This document shows positions 1 to 11,731 of a stretch of 64,000 nucleotides of DNA, piece after piece (position 1 is the first letter of the stretch; the number at the start of each line of letters is the position of its first letter). This stretch comes from Liolophura sinensis. Lineage: Eukaryota > Mollusca > Polyplacophora > Chitonida > Chitonidae. The stretch covers positions 9,535,385 through 9,599,384 of the forward strand of contig NC_088295.1 in NCBI RefSeq assembly GCF_032854445.1, in the 5' to 3' direction. A model generated the notes under the pieces. That model was not told the DNA's origin and did no database searches. It worked only from the letters and a program-made list of their open reading frames with translations. Position numbers and translations under genes: made by a program.

Positions 1-2920
1 TGTAAAAACAGAAGTCATCACTGTGTTCTGAAGTTTGTGGAAAACAGAATCTACCATATTATCTCAGCGAAGGATAGGTTTGTAATTTTCCAAAAGCATG
101 GAAATCAAATGAACTAACTTTTGTATTTGTGAATAGAGTTTCGTGAAACTTCGCCAAATTGTAAAAGGCGATATATCTACTGATTTTATCTGTTTAGCTT
201 AAAGCGAAAATCAGCAGTATTATGTTATGGATCGCATAGTTTTGTTGTGGTCGAAATTGCATTTTATTATAAAGTTGATTAGAGATAGATCTGAAGCAGT
301 GTTAGGTTAGCTGATGATTTTTGGTTGAGGTAAATTCTATATTTCAGACTATTAGTGACCATTTAAGTTGTTCCACACATGTTTTTAGCTCAAATAATGT
401 TTCCAGTCTGTTTGCCAATAGAAGGATCTATCCTTAACCAGCCTGGGAGAGATAACTCTCCACAATGGAGGTAAAAAAAAGTTGTTTGTATAAAATAGAT
501 TTGCTATCATTTACTTTAAAAATGGAAAATCCCCAATTCCATGGCGTTATATGGATATGTTGTATAATAGTGATCGAAAATATTTACCGAAGGTGAAAGT
601 GCAACTCGCTTTTTTCTCCGCTTACATGAAACATCGTGTCAAAATACCAAGATAAATAGAGTACAATCACCCTTTAAGCTACGTCATAACCGTCCCTAAA
701 CTACAAGAGAAATTCTGGAAGATCTGTGATGAAATTCACTCTGTTAGAACTTCTACACCCTGCAACTTAACCTGTGGAATGGGTAATAAAAAAAATATTC
801 TCTAAACACGACCCTGTAAATTTGCACATCCACAATGACGCGTGTATCAGTGGTACACAAACTTTGCAATGTCATTGTGGATGTGTTTAATACACAAACT
901 ATGCGATTTGCTGGAACACAAAATTATGTGGATGTATGTGTTTCGCATAGCTTTTAGAGAGAGGAGTATAAACTTTCGTAAGAAGTTAACTGCACTTTGG
1001 ATCAATACCTCAGATGACTTTCAGACGTATTTTACGCCTTTGCATATATGAGCGTAATACAAAACGATACCAGGATATTTTGTTGCGTTACTCTTCTCAT
1101 ATGCAACGACTCTTGATGACGTCATTTTCCTGTAATCACCGACATTAGAGGCCTTTAGTTAGAAAGTACAAGTTCAACTTGTAAGGTGTAACTTCAATCT
1201 AGAATAGGTAAACTGATTCAAGTTTGAAGTTACAAGTTAAACGTTACGATTTGTAGAACTTGTAACTCCTATTTAAAGGTTTCTAATTATACACCAATAA
1301 TCTCGTCTCTATGCACGTCCAACAAATCTCTTTTACATTGACAATATCATTTATTAAGATAGCAATCCTGCTTTTCATCAGATAAATGGCATCTCATTTA
1401 GGCACCCGCTATAAGGGAATGTCGGATAACTAATCTGATCGTTGTACAGTTTTTTTTACGTATTTGACTTCAGTGCCTTGTTCAGGACAATAAATGATAT
1501 CACATTCTGAGTGATTCTTTCTAATGCTAATACAATTGAAATATAATTTCAGTGGGCAGTCAGGAGATCAAAAGCGGTAATTATGTCCACTTTTATGTAT
1601 CTTTGACAATAATGACTTTCAAGTTTACAGATGTAAGCAATGTTGGTGTCCTTTTTCGATCATAGAGCTATCAAACGAAACATGGTACCGTAATTATTTT
1701 GGTGATGAGGGTAAATTTCACACAGTAAATATTGTCGTTCATTCTACCCTCCAAATGAAATACATGTAACCTTTATTGTATATACAGTTTGTTAAGTCAC
1801 ACATTTAATGGCACTGGATCCAGCAGAGTTTCTGATACAGCCATATCGCGAATGTGAATCTAAAAACTAAATCAACCAATAAATTGAATTCAGCTAGTGC
1901 TTTTAAATAGAGAGGGACCAGTCGAATTTTATCAGCAAAACTCGGAAGCTTCATTGAACTGCGGAAATGGGTAACCAAGCAACGTTCTCGCGCCAACACA
2001 GTCTTGCCAGCTTCCTCGACAAAGCCTCGATGATTGCCAGTGATAAAGGCACGGGTTATGGCTGCGGGTTTTATATATGGAATACTTCATCTGGGCAGAA
2101 ATTATGTGTATATACGTCATGAAAATTGAACAATTCATTGGTATTTGTAACGGATACATAGATTGGTCAAGGATACTACTCCATCATTATTAAATATCGG
2201 CCACACTACCATCTCTTCGCCGATTCCTTCAAGTAGGCTTTACAGAATATGGGCTTTAGGTAGCCATAAGGTAGACCACCTGCAACGAATCTAACATAAG
2301 TGTTCCATTATAAATACATTCCCAGTTATAGTCTCTGGTAGAAATGATTTGGTAATGACTTGTCATTTTTCCATGCCTGGGTAAACCACAACTACAGCGT
2401 GTTTGTTTGGTATATTAAATCGTAACTTTGGCACATATTAGCTTGAATTCAAACATTCAGATACAACGAAAACGAAGGGTAGTTCATTTATCCTTCCTTT
2501 AAAATCAGATAATCATATCTAGATTAAAGCATATAAAGATCCTAAGTGTGACGTTAAATAACAATATTATCAATCTTTAAAGCATATGATGTTGTATTTC
2601 GATTTTAAAGTATTAGGTGAACCAATAGAAATTCTTAGTGTTGTCATGTTTCAGTCACAGATATTATGTCAAAATTCAACTCTGTAAGAGCTTAGCATCG
2701 ATACATTGTAGCTGTTTCTGCAGAAGGTGCTGGACAGTTAGAATAAAGACGTAACTGAGTTAAACTGACAAGAGGCCATATTTCATAATGTTACATGTGA
2801 CCAATTGCCTACAGTCACACTGTCGTTGATGCTTTGATCTACTCCCTGATCTGTTTCATACGGTACTCACACATCGGCTTACATGATGGAGATATAACAA
2901 GTTTCCACAAAACCACTCGT
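1..2920. other. Intergenic DNA, no gene recognised
   Basis: AT-rich sequence with only short chance ORFs (75 codons or fewer) that resemble no family I know. The only structured item seen is the 15-bp inverted repeat at 825-885, listed separately. I see no convincing exon, RNA gene or transposon here. Confidence 0.5.
825..885. repeat. Perfect 15-bp inverted repeat
   Basis: CACATCCACAATGAC at 825-839 is the exact reverse complement of GTCATTGTGGATGTG at 871-885, leaving a loop of about 31 bases. It could form a stem-loop or be the end of a small degraded foldback element. No function is implied. Confidence 0.6.
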
Positions 2921-2921
2921 G

Positions 2922-2984
2922 TTTTTTTTTTTTGTTTGTTTGTTTGTTTTTTTTTTTTTTTTTCTTTTTTTTTTTCTTTTTTTT
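2922..2984. repeat. Poly-T tract with interruptions
   Basis: About 63 bases that are almost entirely T, with a (GTTT) run in the middle and two C interruptions. Two ORFs that cross it (poly-F on +, poly-K on -) are artefacts of the homopolymer. It may be the reversed A-tail of an old retroelement, but no element body was recognised beside it. Confidence 0.9.
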
Positions 2985-5900
2985 CAATCTATCTTCGGAA
3001 TTAATATTTAGGATAGAGAAATACATAACAGTAGGCCTACATTTCGACCCAGTCGGACAGAGCGCAAAACAATTATACACAATGGTGCATATTCTCTGTA
3101 CAGCAAGCCTGGTGGCCTGCCTCTCGATTTCACGCAGTTTTAATGAGGCTATACACTAATTGTTTATATCCACGCAAAACTTATTCTCTTTTCATCATGC
3201 TTTTGTAGTGACAAAATCCGCGTGGTAAATATACTCTTGATAAATAAGTATATGGTGTTTTGTAAAATAAATAATAATCAATAAACATTTTAGAAAACAA
3301 GTTAATTCCTTAAGCACATACAGTGTCAAATTGAAAAATATGAATGTGTAAAGTATTGACACATGCTTAGGCTTGTTTCATTTGTGTTAACGACAGAGAA
3401 AAGATAACATCTGAACATGTTTATTGCAAGACTTCGATCTCATACTTGTAACCAGCTATCAAACGGACGTATTCTAGTGCAGCACATCTAAGAGTACAAA
3501 GAAACCAAACGTACAACATGTGTTGAGAATTCCTGGCCAATAAAACGTAATTACCAGAACATGCTCTAGAATCGAAAACCATGTTTATTTGTCCTTACTT
3601 TTATTTATTGAAGCAATCGATTATTTGATCACGAAGGAAATCTTCAATAAAACTGCGATCCCGTGTCTAAATGAGTCCTATAAACAAGCTCATGTTCGAG
3701 GATGTGTCTCTCAGTTAACAGGAAAATGGTATCGACCTATGAGCTTCCTGCACAGATTTTTGTTCCCTTCTCACTTATTTGTTTTAAGTCCGGTTCTTAC
3801 CGTTGGCCGTAAGCTACAGACCACGTTCTACCTTTTCTGTTATGGCCCTAAATTGCCTTGGGTTTCGCTTAGTCATGCACATAGTAACATGAAACCAGCA
3901 AATAATCTTGCATTAGGTTTCCCATTAAATGCTCATTGGACTGGCATCACTGGGAGAAAACTATTTTATGGATAACCATTTTATGTGACCAGAAATATAT
4001 CTGGACACAGTGAATCATTCAAATGGCAAACAAGAACAAATGACTGTGTGGCCAGATTCTTCCACGCATGCGCATGTCACAAATGTACCCCACGATGTAT
4101 CAAGGACAACAGTGCCGTCTTCCCAAAGAACTGTTAGTAATACAATGAATTACATTGACAGGTAGTGTTGTTCTGACAATTTCACAGTTTTATTCATGAG
4201 TTTTGTGTAAAAGTGTGCCTTCAACTAGTCCTTTCAGAAGAAAAGCATTTTGTGGATTTGGGTGACAATGACATAATGTTCGGGATAAAGGTTATAAGGA
4301 GTAAACACAAACATGCACCGGCAGATGAGGGTCTTGACAAGCACTAAGTACCTTTGCCATCGCTTTGTACTGCGTAGTCCCGTGTTATATGGGTGAATTA
4401 GATACTACATCAGAAATTTGTACGTAAGAGCATTTTGCGGAACATGCGCTGGTTAAAACATAAAAAATTCATTTGATTACCTTTAATAAACTCTGTCAAG
4501 AAAGCTTGACGTAACATTTAATGGAAATGAATACAGCGAATCAGAGTGATTATTTTGACAAGCCCCTGAAAGTAGCTCCCTACATCAGAACATTGAATCC
4601 CTAATATAAATTTATAATCGATTTCAATGAGATTGGGCTGAAATTTGATAGTGTTTAGATATTTCATGAGCCAATAACTGCGATGAATCATTGATTTTCT
4701 CTGGAAGGCTGACATAACCGTGTTTCCTGCAACCTGTCTGTGAGGCTCTCAGCTTTTAGGAGGTTTGCTATTACCAAGAAACAAGAAAAGTAGCTGGCAG
4801 GACTTCATTATGAGCCCATCTCTTGTAAAACATTTGTACCTATGTCCTGGCGATAGTTACTTAACTTACGTCTAAGTACTACAGCTCTCAGCTTCCGTGA
4901 CACATCATTTATATTCACAGTTGACCTATGTTATCCTCTATTTTTCTGCTATTGCTCTATATAGTCTGAGTGTGTGGTGCTATAGTACAACCGCAATTTT
5001 CATCAAGTGACTGAACAAACATTATGTCGATTAAACTTCATTACTCACTAATCGACATGGAAATATTTCTGTACGTACGTATTCGCATTCGCTTTGTGAG
5101 TATATGGTTGTTTTGTTTGTGTGGACAAATATAAGAGATGGCTTGAAGTTAATGCCTACAATTTCGGCAAATGACCCAAAATTTCGACCAAAAAACTGCA
5201 TAAAATGTCAAATATTACTTTTGGTGTTGAAACTTACATTTTTGCCATTTTAGGTCATTTACCGTAAGGTCATAGGTCAAACAAAACAAGTAAATATCCG
5301 TGATAAAGAATCAGTTCGGCTTCTCAAAGTTTCCTATGTATTTCCCATCGGGTTAGTACAACGTTTTAATCCGTTGCATCATGACCCATCGTGCACGATG
5401 GATATATTCCTGGCTGGAGACAGTGGGAATATATTACACATTGCAGGTTTGCATTTAAGTATATTAAATACGCTGGGAAAATTAATCATGAAATAAATAA
5501 CAAATGTAGTCACTGTAACAAGACATTGGGTAGAATATCCACAATACTGCTGTAGACACCCACATGAACTGTCACCAGCTGCAGTTTCCCATCCATTGTA
5601 TCCTGGTTTGTAATTAGGGTCACTGACGTAGCCAATATTGTGATATTATATATATTACTGCTATCAAATAGTTGAAATATCTACTGTCAACTGCGTAGAA
5701 AATATACCTAACAATGGCAAGATGCACGCAGTCAAACAGAATGTGTTAAATTTGTAGCCATATTGGGATTCGTTGGAATCTATGAAGTCACTATCGAATA
5801 AACTGAAGCTCTGTTCTGGACAATGTTGGATGTTAATTTAGTAGGCTTAGCTGCATGGAGCAAGGGTTGTTGTCGAAGTTGCCGAATGGTACGGAACAGC

Positions 5901-6440
5901 ATCATATAAACCTTTGTTCAGCTTTTGACAGGGCTGGGAACTGTGGTAGGACATTGTTACCGAGTATGGGAGGTTGTCTGTTAGGTGTGGAGATGGATAA
6001 GAAAGCGCTTCTGTGACCAGTACTTCGATACCTGAACCAGACTAAAACCCGACTTGCAAAACCGTCTATAAACATACTCAGTAGGTTACTGGGTTCCATG
6101 ACCTCTGCTGAACTTAAGTGATATAATCCAGGAAAGGACACAGCCATGACTACCAGCAGACAAGTCACGTTTGTCAAGGGAATGGCGATCGATAAATGGG
6201 GAATTCCCGATGGCCTTGCCTCTCCAATGGCTGAATGTGCCACACCCAGCGAATGCGCTGTAGCATCCATAAACGTATAATCTACCATAAATGGAAATAT
6301 TTTCATTCAAGGTAATCCTTATGTCTGCCTTGTACATGTAAGGTCTACATTAAATGAATAGTTTGTTATTTAATTACGGATTTTGCTAAGTTCAATATTG
6401 CTAACAATAATTCGATTACCAAGAATTACATCGTCTTTGT
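2985..6440. other. Intergenic DNA, no gene recognised
   Basis: The two longest ORFs, 128 codons on + (3589-3975) and 134 codons on - (5902-6306), match no family I recognise and are not flanked by a clear gene structure. Nothing else can be supported in this stretch. Confidence 0.45.
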
Positions 6441-6444
6441 TTAA

Positions 6445-6483
6445 TAGTACCTTAGGTCATTCTGTCAATGACCTAAGGTACTA
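6445..6483. repeat. Perfect 17-bp hairpin
   Basis: TAGTACCTTAGGTCATT (6445-6461) is followed by a 5-base loop (CTGTC) and then the exact reverse complement (6467-6483). Arms this short do not suggest a microRNA precursor. The site lies about 30 bases upstream of the local duplication at 6515-6812. Confidence 0.8.
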
Positions 6484-6514
6484 GTAACCTCAAATAATTA
6501 TGCATAATTTGACC

Positions 6515-6812
6515 GAATTTTACATTATTATGTTTTTTCGATATGTCTTCTGGCAGCTTAATATTAGCCACAATCCAAAAAAGAGTACCGGTACGTATAA
6601 ATCATGTGCACGTAAATATGGTGTCAACATTCATAACTGTTTTCTAAGTGTGGCTTAGAAAACAGTTATGAATTTTACATTATTATGTTTTTTCGATATG
6701 TCTTCTGGCAGCTTAATATTAGCCACAATCCAAAAAAGAGTACCGGTACGTATAAATCATGTGCACGTAAATATGGTGTCAACATTCATAACTGTTTTCT
6801 AAGCGTGGCTTT
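6515..6812. repeat. Local 140-bp direct duplication with hairpin junction
   Basis: About 140 bases beginning GAATTTTACATTATT at 6515 recur at 6670 (offset 155) with almost no mismatches, so the duplication is recent. The joint between the copies is a perfect 19-bp stem with a 7-base loop (6629-6673). The end of copy 1 (CATAACTGTTTTCTAA) is followed by its own reverse complement, which runs straight into copy 2. Confidence 0.85.
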
Positions 6813-7448
6813 TTAAGCTGGTCAGTTAAAATAAACAATGTAATTATTTGTGAAATTTCATTTTATAAAGTTACCAAGTTCGTTATATTCATTTAGCTAG
6901 TACAAGGAAACGCAATTATGGGAGCGAATGGGGTTATGATAAAAAATGTAACACGAAGATCTGTCTTTTTGTACATCGATATCTGTCTGAAATGAAAGTA
7001 AAATCATTCCAGATAGGTTTGCCAATGCCATGTTTACCTGAAATGAATCATTTTTCATCTTATGTACATTTGCATGTGGAGCCTTAAATGACATTTTTTA
7101 TTTAAGGTAGATCTTTTGAATGTATTGGTTATTAGCTATATATCTAGTATGTATTTGATAAATTTGACTGTTTAAGGAACGCCATTCGCAAGAATTGATC
7201 TGTTAAGATTTAGTATGTATTCTGTTAATACTTAGTATGTATTTATTTGACTTATTTGGTTTTATTCTAATGCCATACCCAAGACATTTTATTTTAATAT
7301 CTGTTATTATGTTAGGCATTTTAACGTAGCGGTTAATTAACGATTTAATCTTAATTAGCTTTTGAATTCCTGAGTTTTAGGGTGTCATGGGTCGAGGGTT
7401 CTTAAGTTGGCGAAATGGGATAAGGTGATTTCAAATACGGATAGCAAG

Positions 7449-7783
7449 TCGTACTCTACAATTTTTCAGTCACATGACGACGAAGGAATCATTAGGGTGC
7501 ATGTACGTGTAATGTGCTTCCTTGTTGCAGGACGGATTTCCACCGCTCTTTTATTTAGTGCTGCTTCACTGAGACGACTTACCGAAGGCAAGTAAGCCGC
7601 CCCGCCCGAGTCATTATACTGATACGGGTCAACCAGTCCCCTTCATGCAGGCGCCAAGCGAGGAAGTTACAACTTACTCTTTTAAAGTCTTAGGTGTGAC
7701 TCGATCAAGGATTGATCCTGGATCTACCGGTCCCGAAGCGGACGCTCTACCAGCTGTGCTATCCGGGCCGGTGCAAGTGATGA
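7449..7783 (-). mobile_element. SINE-B copy (tRNA-headed), degraded tail
   Basis: Read on the minus strand, it starts with a tRNA-like head (GGCCCGGATAGCACAGCTGG, an A-box-like start, then GTAGAGCGTCCGCTTCGGG). It continues through a conserved body (GAGGAAGTTACAACTT, CGCTCTTTTATTTAGTGCTG in plus orientation) to a tail resembling GTCGTACTTAACAATTTTTCAG. The same family appears at 12221-12560 (-), 13082-13433 (+) and 29830-29953 (-). 'SINE-B' is only a label used here. The B box is poorly preserved. Confidence 0.75.
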
Positions 7784-7809
7784 GTAGTTCTTTCTTATTG
7801 CCAGTCGCC

Positions 7810-7858
7810 ACGATATGGCTGAAATATTGCCGATGTGGCGTTAAACCATAATCAATTA
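7810..7858 (+). repeat. Fragment of another interspersed repeat tail
   Basis: A short segment around CACGATATGGCTGAAATATTG and GGCGTTAAACCATAATCA resembles the 3' end of a common molluscan interspersed repeat, as recalled from general knowledge. It lies directly beside the SINE-B copy. It is too short to classify. Confidence 0.4.
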
Positions 7859-8483
7859 TTTATTCTTATTGCCGATGAATACTAAATGTAATGAATCGTA
7901 GAAGAATCAGACTGCATTTGCTAATGTTTCACACAGAACAAATAGATCAAAACATGACAAGTTAAATATGGATTAATTGTTTTTCACTCATAAAAAATCG
8001 ACATAAAACACATATATCGTCTTCTCTTTAAGCTGTCCTTATTGATCGTAACTGTGCAACCGTAAATGTTTTCATGGAATGCCGCGCGTTCTACCCAACC
8101 TAATATGTTTTGCTTGTCCACGGCGTGAAGGTGTGATACTGTTACATTGTGTCATGCTTTACCCACAATGACCACGGTTTTAGTGTTATTTCTGTCTATT
8201 GAATAACGTTCTATCAGTGATTTCTCTGGGGAACGCTAAACTACCTGTGTTATATGGTTATGTAAATGCAGTGGGTAGGAGACTCAGCCTAATGCATTCA
8301 GCGGTTGAGTAAAGGTCACAGTGTTTTCCAGACAGGTTGAATCCTTCAACAACTGCCTCGCTCAGGTCAGATTGCACTGGTGTCTGTGTTCACTATATGG
8401 TCAGTTGTCCATGGCGGCCAACTGAATGCAGATCCATGGTTTCTATAACCAGCTTCCAGATATATCTTCATTACATAATAGGT

Positions 8484-8945
8484 ATCATACTGTCTTTGGT
8501 GCGACACCACATATCAATTATCACGTCATACTCCCCTTGTTGCGACACCACATATCAGTTATCACGTCATACTGCCCTTGGTGGGACACCACATATCAGT
8601 TATCACGTCATACTCTCCTTGGTGTGACATCATATATCAGTTATCGTACTGTTATCATACTCCTCTCATCAGTGTGACAACAGATATCAATTATCACGCT
8701 GTCCCCAAAGCGCCACCACAATTATCATGCTGTCTGCGGTGCGACACCAGATAAAAATTATCATACTGTTCTCGGTGTGATACAAGATATCAGTTATCAC
8801 ACTGTTGTCGGTATAACACCAGATATCAGTTATTATTATGTGTGATAGCACATATCAATTATCGTGCTCTTTTCAGTGTGACATCATATATCAATTATCA
8901 TACTGTTATCGGTGTAACACATGTTATCAATAATCACACTGTTAT
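8484..8945. repeat. Minisatellite, about 41-bp unit
   Basis: Around eleven diverged units contain the core ATATCAATTATCACGTCATACT followed by a CTTGGTGCGACACCAC-like stretch. The first three units are regularly spaced at about 41 bp; later ones carry indels. The array is immediately followed by the unrelated 27-bp array. Confidence 0.8.
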
Positions 8946-8963
8946 CATTGTTATGGCCAAAAA

Positions 8964-9806
8964 CATATTCCGCCGATAGCCTGTACCTGATATGCTCCGC
9001 CGATAGCTCGTACCTGATATCTTTTGCCGATAGGCCGTACCTTATATGTTCTGCCGATAGACCGTACCTTATATTTTCTGCCGATAGCCCGTACCTAATG
9101 TGTTCTGCCAATAGCCCGTACCTGATATATTCTGCCGATAGCCCGTACCTGATATGTTTTGCCAGTTGCCCGTACCTGATATGTTCTGCCGATAGCCCGT
9201 ACCTGATATGTTTTGCCAGTTGCCCGTACCTGATATATTCTGCTGATAACCCGTACCTTATATGTTCTGCTAAAAGCCCGTACCTGATATGTTTTGCCGA
9301 CAGCCCGTCCCTGATATATTCTACTGATAGCTCGTACCTTACATGTTCTGCAGATAGCCCGTAACTGATATCTTTTGCCGATGGTTTGTACCTTATATGT
9401 TCTGCCGACAGCCCGTACTTGATATGTTCTGTCGATAGACCGTACCTTATATGTTCTGTCGATAGCCCGTACCTTATATGTTCTGCCGATAGCCCGCACC
9501 TGATATGTTCTGCTGATAACCCGTACCTTATATGTTCTGCTAATAGCCTGTACCTGATATGTTTTGCCGATAGCCCGTACCTGATATGTTTTGCCAGTTG
9601 CCCGTACCTGATATGTTCTGCCAATAGCCCGTACCTGATATATTCTGCTGATAACCCGTACCTTATATGTTTTGCTAATAGCCCGTACCTGATATGTTTG
9701 GCCGACAGCCCGTGCCTAATATATTCTACTGATAGCTCGTACCTTACATGTTCTGCAGACAGCCCGTACCTTATATGTTCTGCCGATAGCTTGTGCCTGA
9801 TATGTT
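8964..9806. repeat. Minisatellite, 27-bp unit, about 31 copies
   Basis: The unit is close to GATATGTTCTGCCGATAG plus CCCGTACCT, 27 bp, repeated about 31 times with few indels. Because 27 is divisible by three, reading frames stay open: a 324-codon minus-strand ORF (8884-9858) encodes a nine-residue repeat close to LSAEHIRYG, and a second minus frame and one plus frame are also long and open. A higher-order copy of 405 bp (15 units) is visible, with the block starting at 9236 recurring at 9641. I annotate it as a satellite rather than a gene because frames are open on both strands and no splice signal or domain supports translation. Confidence 0.9.
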
Positions 9807-9865
9807 CAGTCCATGGCTTGACTTCATCTGTTATGTACAGCCAGATACAAAGTGTCACACTGTAG

Positions 9866-11731
9866 CGGCTTCTTTGTTTAAACTGGCTGTCGCCTTTTTG
9901 TCTGACTGGAGACTTGGACGATTCATCAATTGCTGGTTACATAAGTTTCAAGCCCTGATCATTGGGTACCTGCGTGTGCAAATTACACCAGTAACGCCGT
10001 GGTTGGAAATTGAAGTGTTTTATTTCTATAACTGACACTGACTAAAAATTATCTCAATCCAATTGCCTCAGTGGAAGCATGTTTCAGTTCATACCCGCAA
10101 ACCGCATGTCTGTCCACCCATTCCATTGATCAGATATATAATATGACATAAGTTCTATGGTTCAAGCAGAATGCATGTTGACTTGTCTCGCCAGTCCATA
10201 GCCGCTCAAAGCAACACAACAATCATTTATTCAATGCGTCTGTGTACCCGCCATTGCCATGGAGTCGTCTAAATATTATTACACTTGGTTGCGTGGTTAC
10301 CATAGAAACATTCTTGGCATCATTGAACGTAACGTTTAGGCGGGCGAGGATCCGTTTTCTATTCTCCATAAGCGGATGTTTTTTGGTATTACCTGATCAT
10401 TATAACACATCGGCCTACCTGTCAGAAGTAAGTATGTAAATTACCTGAAATAAAGGCATTGTGCTGGAAGTACCACGAAGCCACGATGACCTGCTTCCTG
10501 CCGTTGAGCGATTGCCTTCAAACTCAGGGCGAACCCACTGAAAGCTCTGCCAACATCCATACATCAACGCTGTCTTTTGACTCTTAATCTCCGCATATTT
10601 ATGATACCAATTAACCTGGCGTTTACGCAAGACTTTGATGAGATTTTCAAGAGCTCGTTAATTACAAGACTGGGGACAACCCAGACACCATTCATGTAGA
10701 CAGCCGAGAGATTATCACATTGCAAACAGGAACAGCGGCGGTGTTTCCCAATCGACAAACATGGAATCTGGGTAAAAATCATTACAGTTAGGTGAGTGAC
10801 GTACCCAAACATAACAGCTCTACTATATCCACTTGGTCTTGTTGGGTGTACGGCTCTGAATTAATCACGAAGAACTCATACGTGCGTTCTACAGTTTGAC
10901 CACTCGAATAGTTCTGTGCACTCTATTTACTTTGACGTAATGAAAGATAGGCAGCAGATTGCCGATGCTGGTGGTATAAACCGTAGCCAATTACCGATGC
11001 CAAATTCCAAAGAAAATCCACTTACGTTGTTTACTCTATTCAAGACATCTCAAAGTTGTTGAAAGGAAAGCCGAGTAAACCTATAAATAACACTAAGTAT
11101 TTGTTAAAGCCATGCTACACAGTTTCTGGTCGAGCTCTTAACGGAATTATTCAGTAACCCTTTCAGTAATCCGAACATAAAACCCATTATATGCAGCTGA
11201 GTAACGCAATCTTCCTTTATTAAACAGCAATGACTTGCCTTATGTAAGAAAGGCTGCAAGAAGAGTTCCGTGCGCTGAGGTCACAGGTTGGTGCGAATGG
11301 GGTTTTGGTGAATGGCGTGGGCTGGAGTTGGGACAAAAACTGTGTCTGGCGGTCAGCCAGGTCACATTCCAAGCCGGACAGCCTCCTTGTGGCTAGCAGA
11401 CAGCCCGGCTGATACCTCATTGACGGCCAAACTCCTAAGACCCGCCGGTATCGGGACCAGACAAAACCCCCATGATGAATAACGCAATGGCTGTAACAAG
11501 TGGCCGTGAAGCGCTCGACGTGCCGTGTTTTATCCCTAGTGATTGATTACACACTGGCCTCCTTGAACTGCCGGGCGCTACCCGGCAAATTAAAATTCTG
11601 GTATGACTGTAACCAAGCGCAGATATCGCTTTAGAGCTGCCTGGACGATAACTCTTTTCTTTTCAAGGTTATTAAAGAGCGATTTCGTGTTAAATTTTCT
11701 AAAATTCTCTATGTACTGTTGTTGGTTTCAG
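9866..11731. other. Upstream flank of the Ly6 gene, no exon located
   Basis: This stretch should contain the promoter and signal-peptide exon of the Ly6 gene, but no exon could be chosen with confidence. A good donor-like sequence (GTAAGTATG) sits near 10430, but the coding potential before it is not a clear signal peptide. No repeats were recognised. Confidence 0.35.

Noticed and set aside
1149..1295. Cluster of short inverted motifs (ACAAGTTCAACTTGTA and similar)
   Set aside because: Arms are short and out of order; no single consistent stem or element boundary could be drawn.
3589..3975. 128-codon plus-strand ORF
   Set aside because: No similarity that I recognise, composition like surrounding DNA, and no exon borders. 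Kept out of the gene list.
5902..6306. 134-codon minus-strand ORF
   Set aside because: No recognisable domain, no splice or promoter context, and overlapping frames on the same strand are also open. I treat it as chance, though it is one of the longer non-repeat ORFs.
8884..9858. 324-codon minus-strand ORF as a repeat protein gene
   Set aside because: It is produced by a 27-bp minisatellite and other frames on both strands are open too. Listed as a repeat instead.
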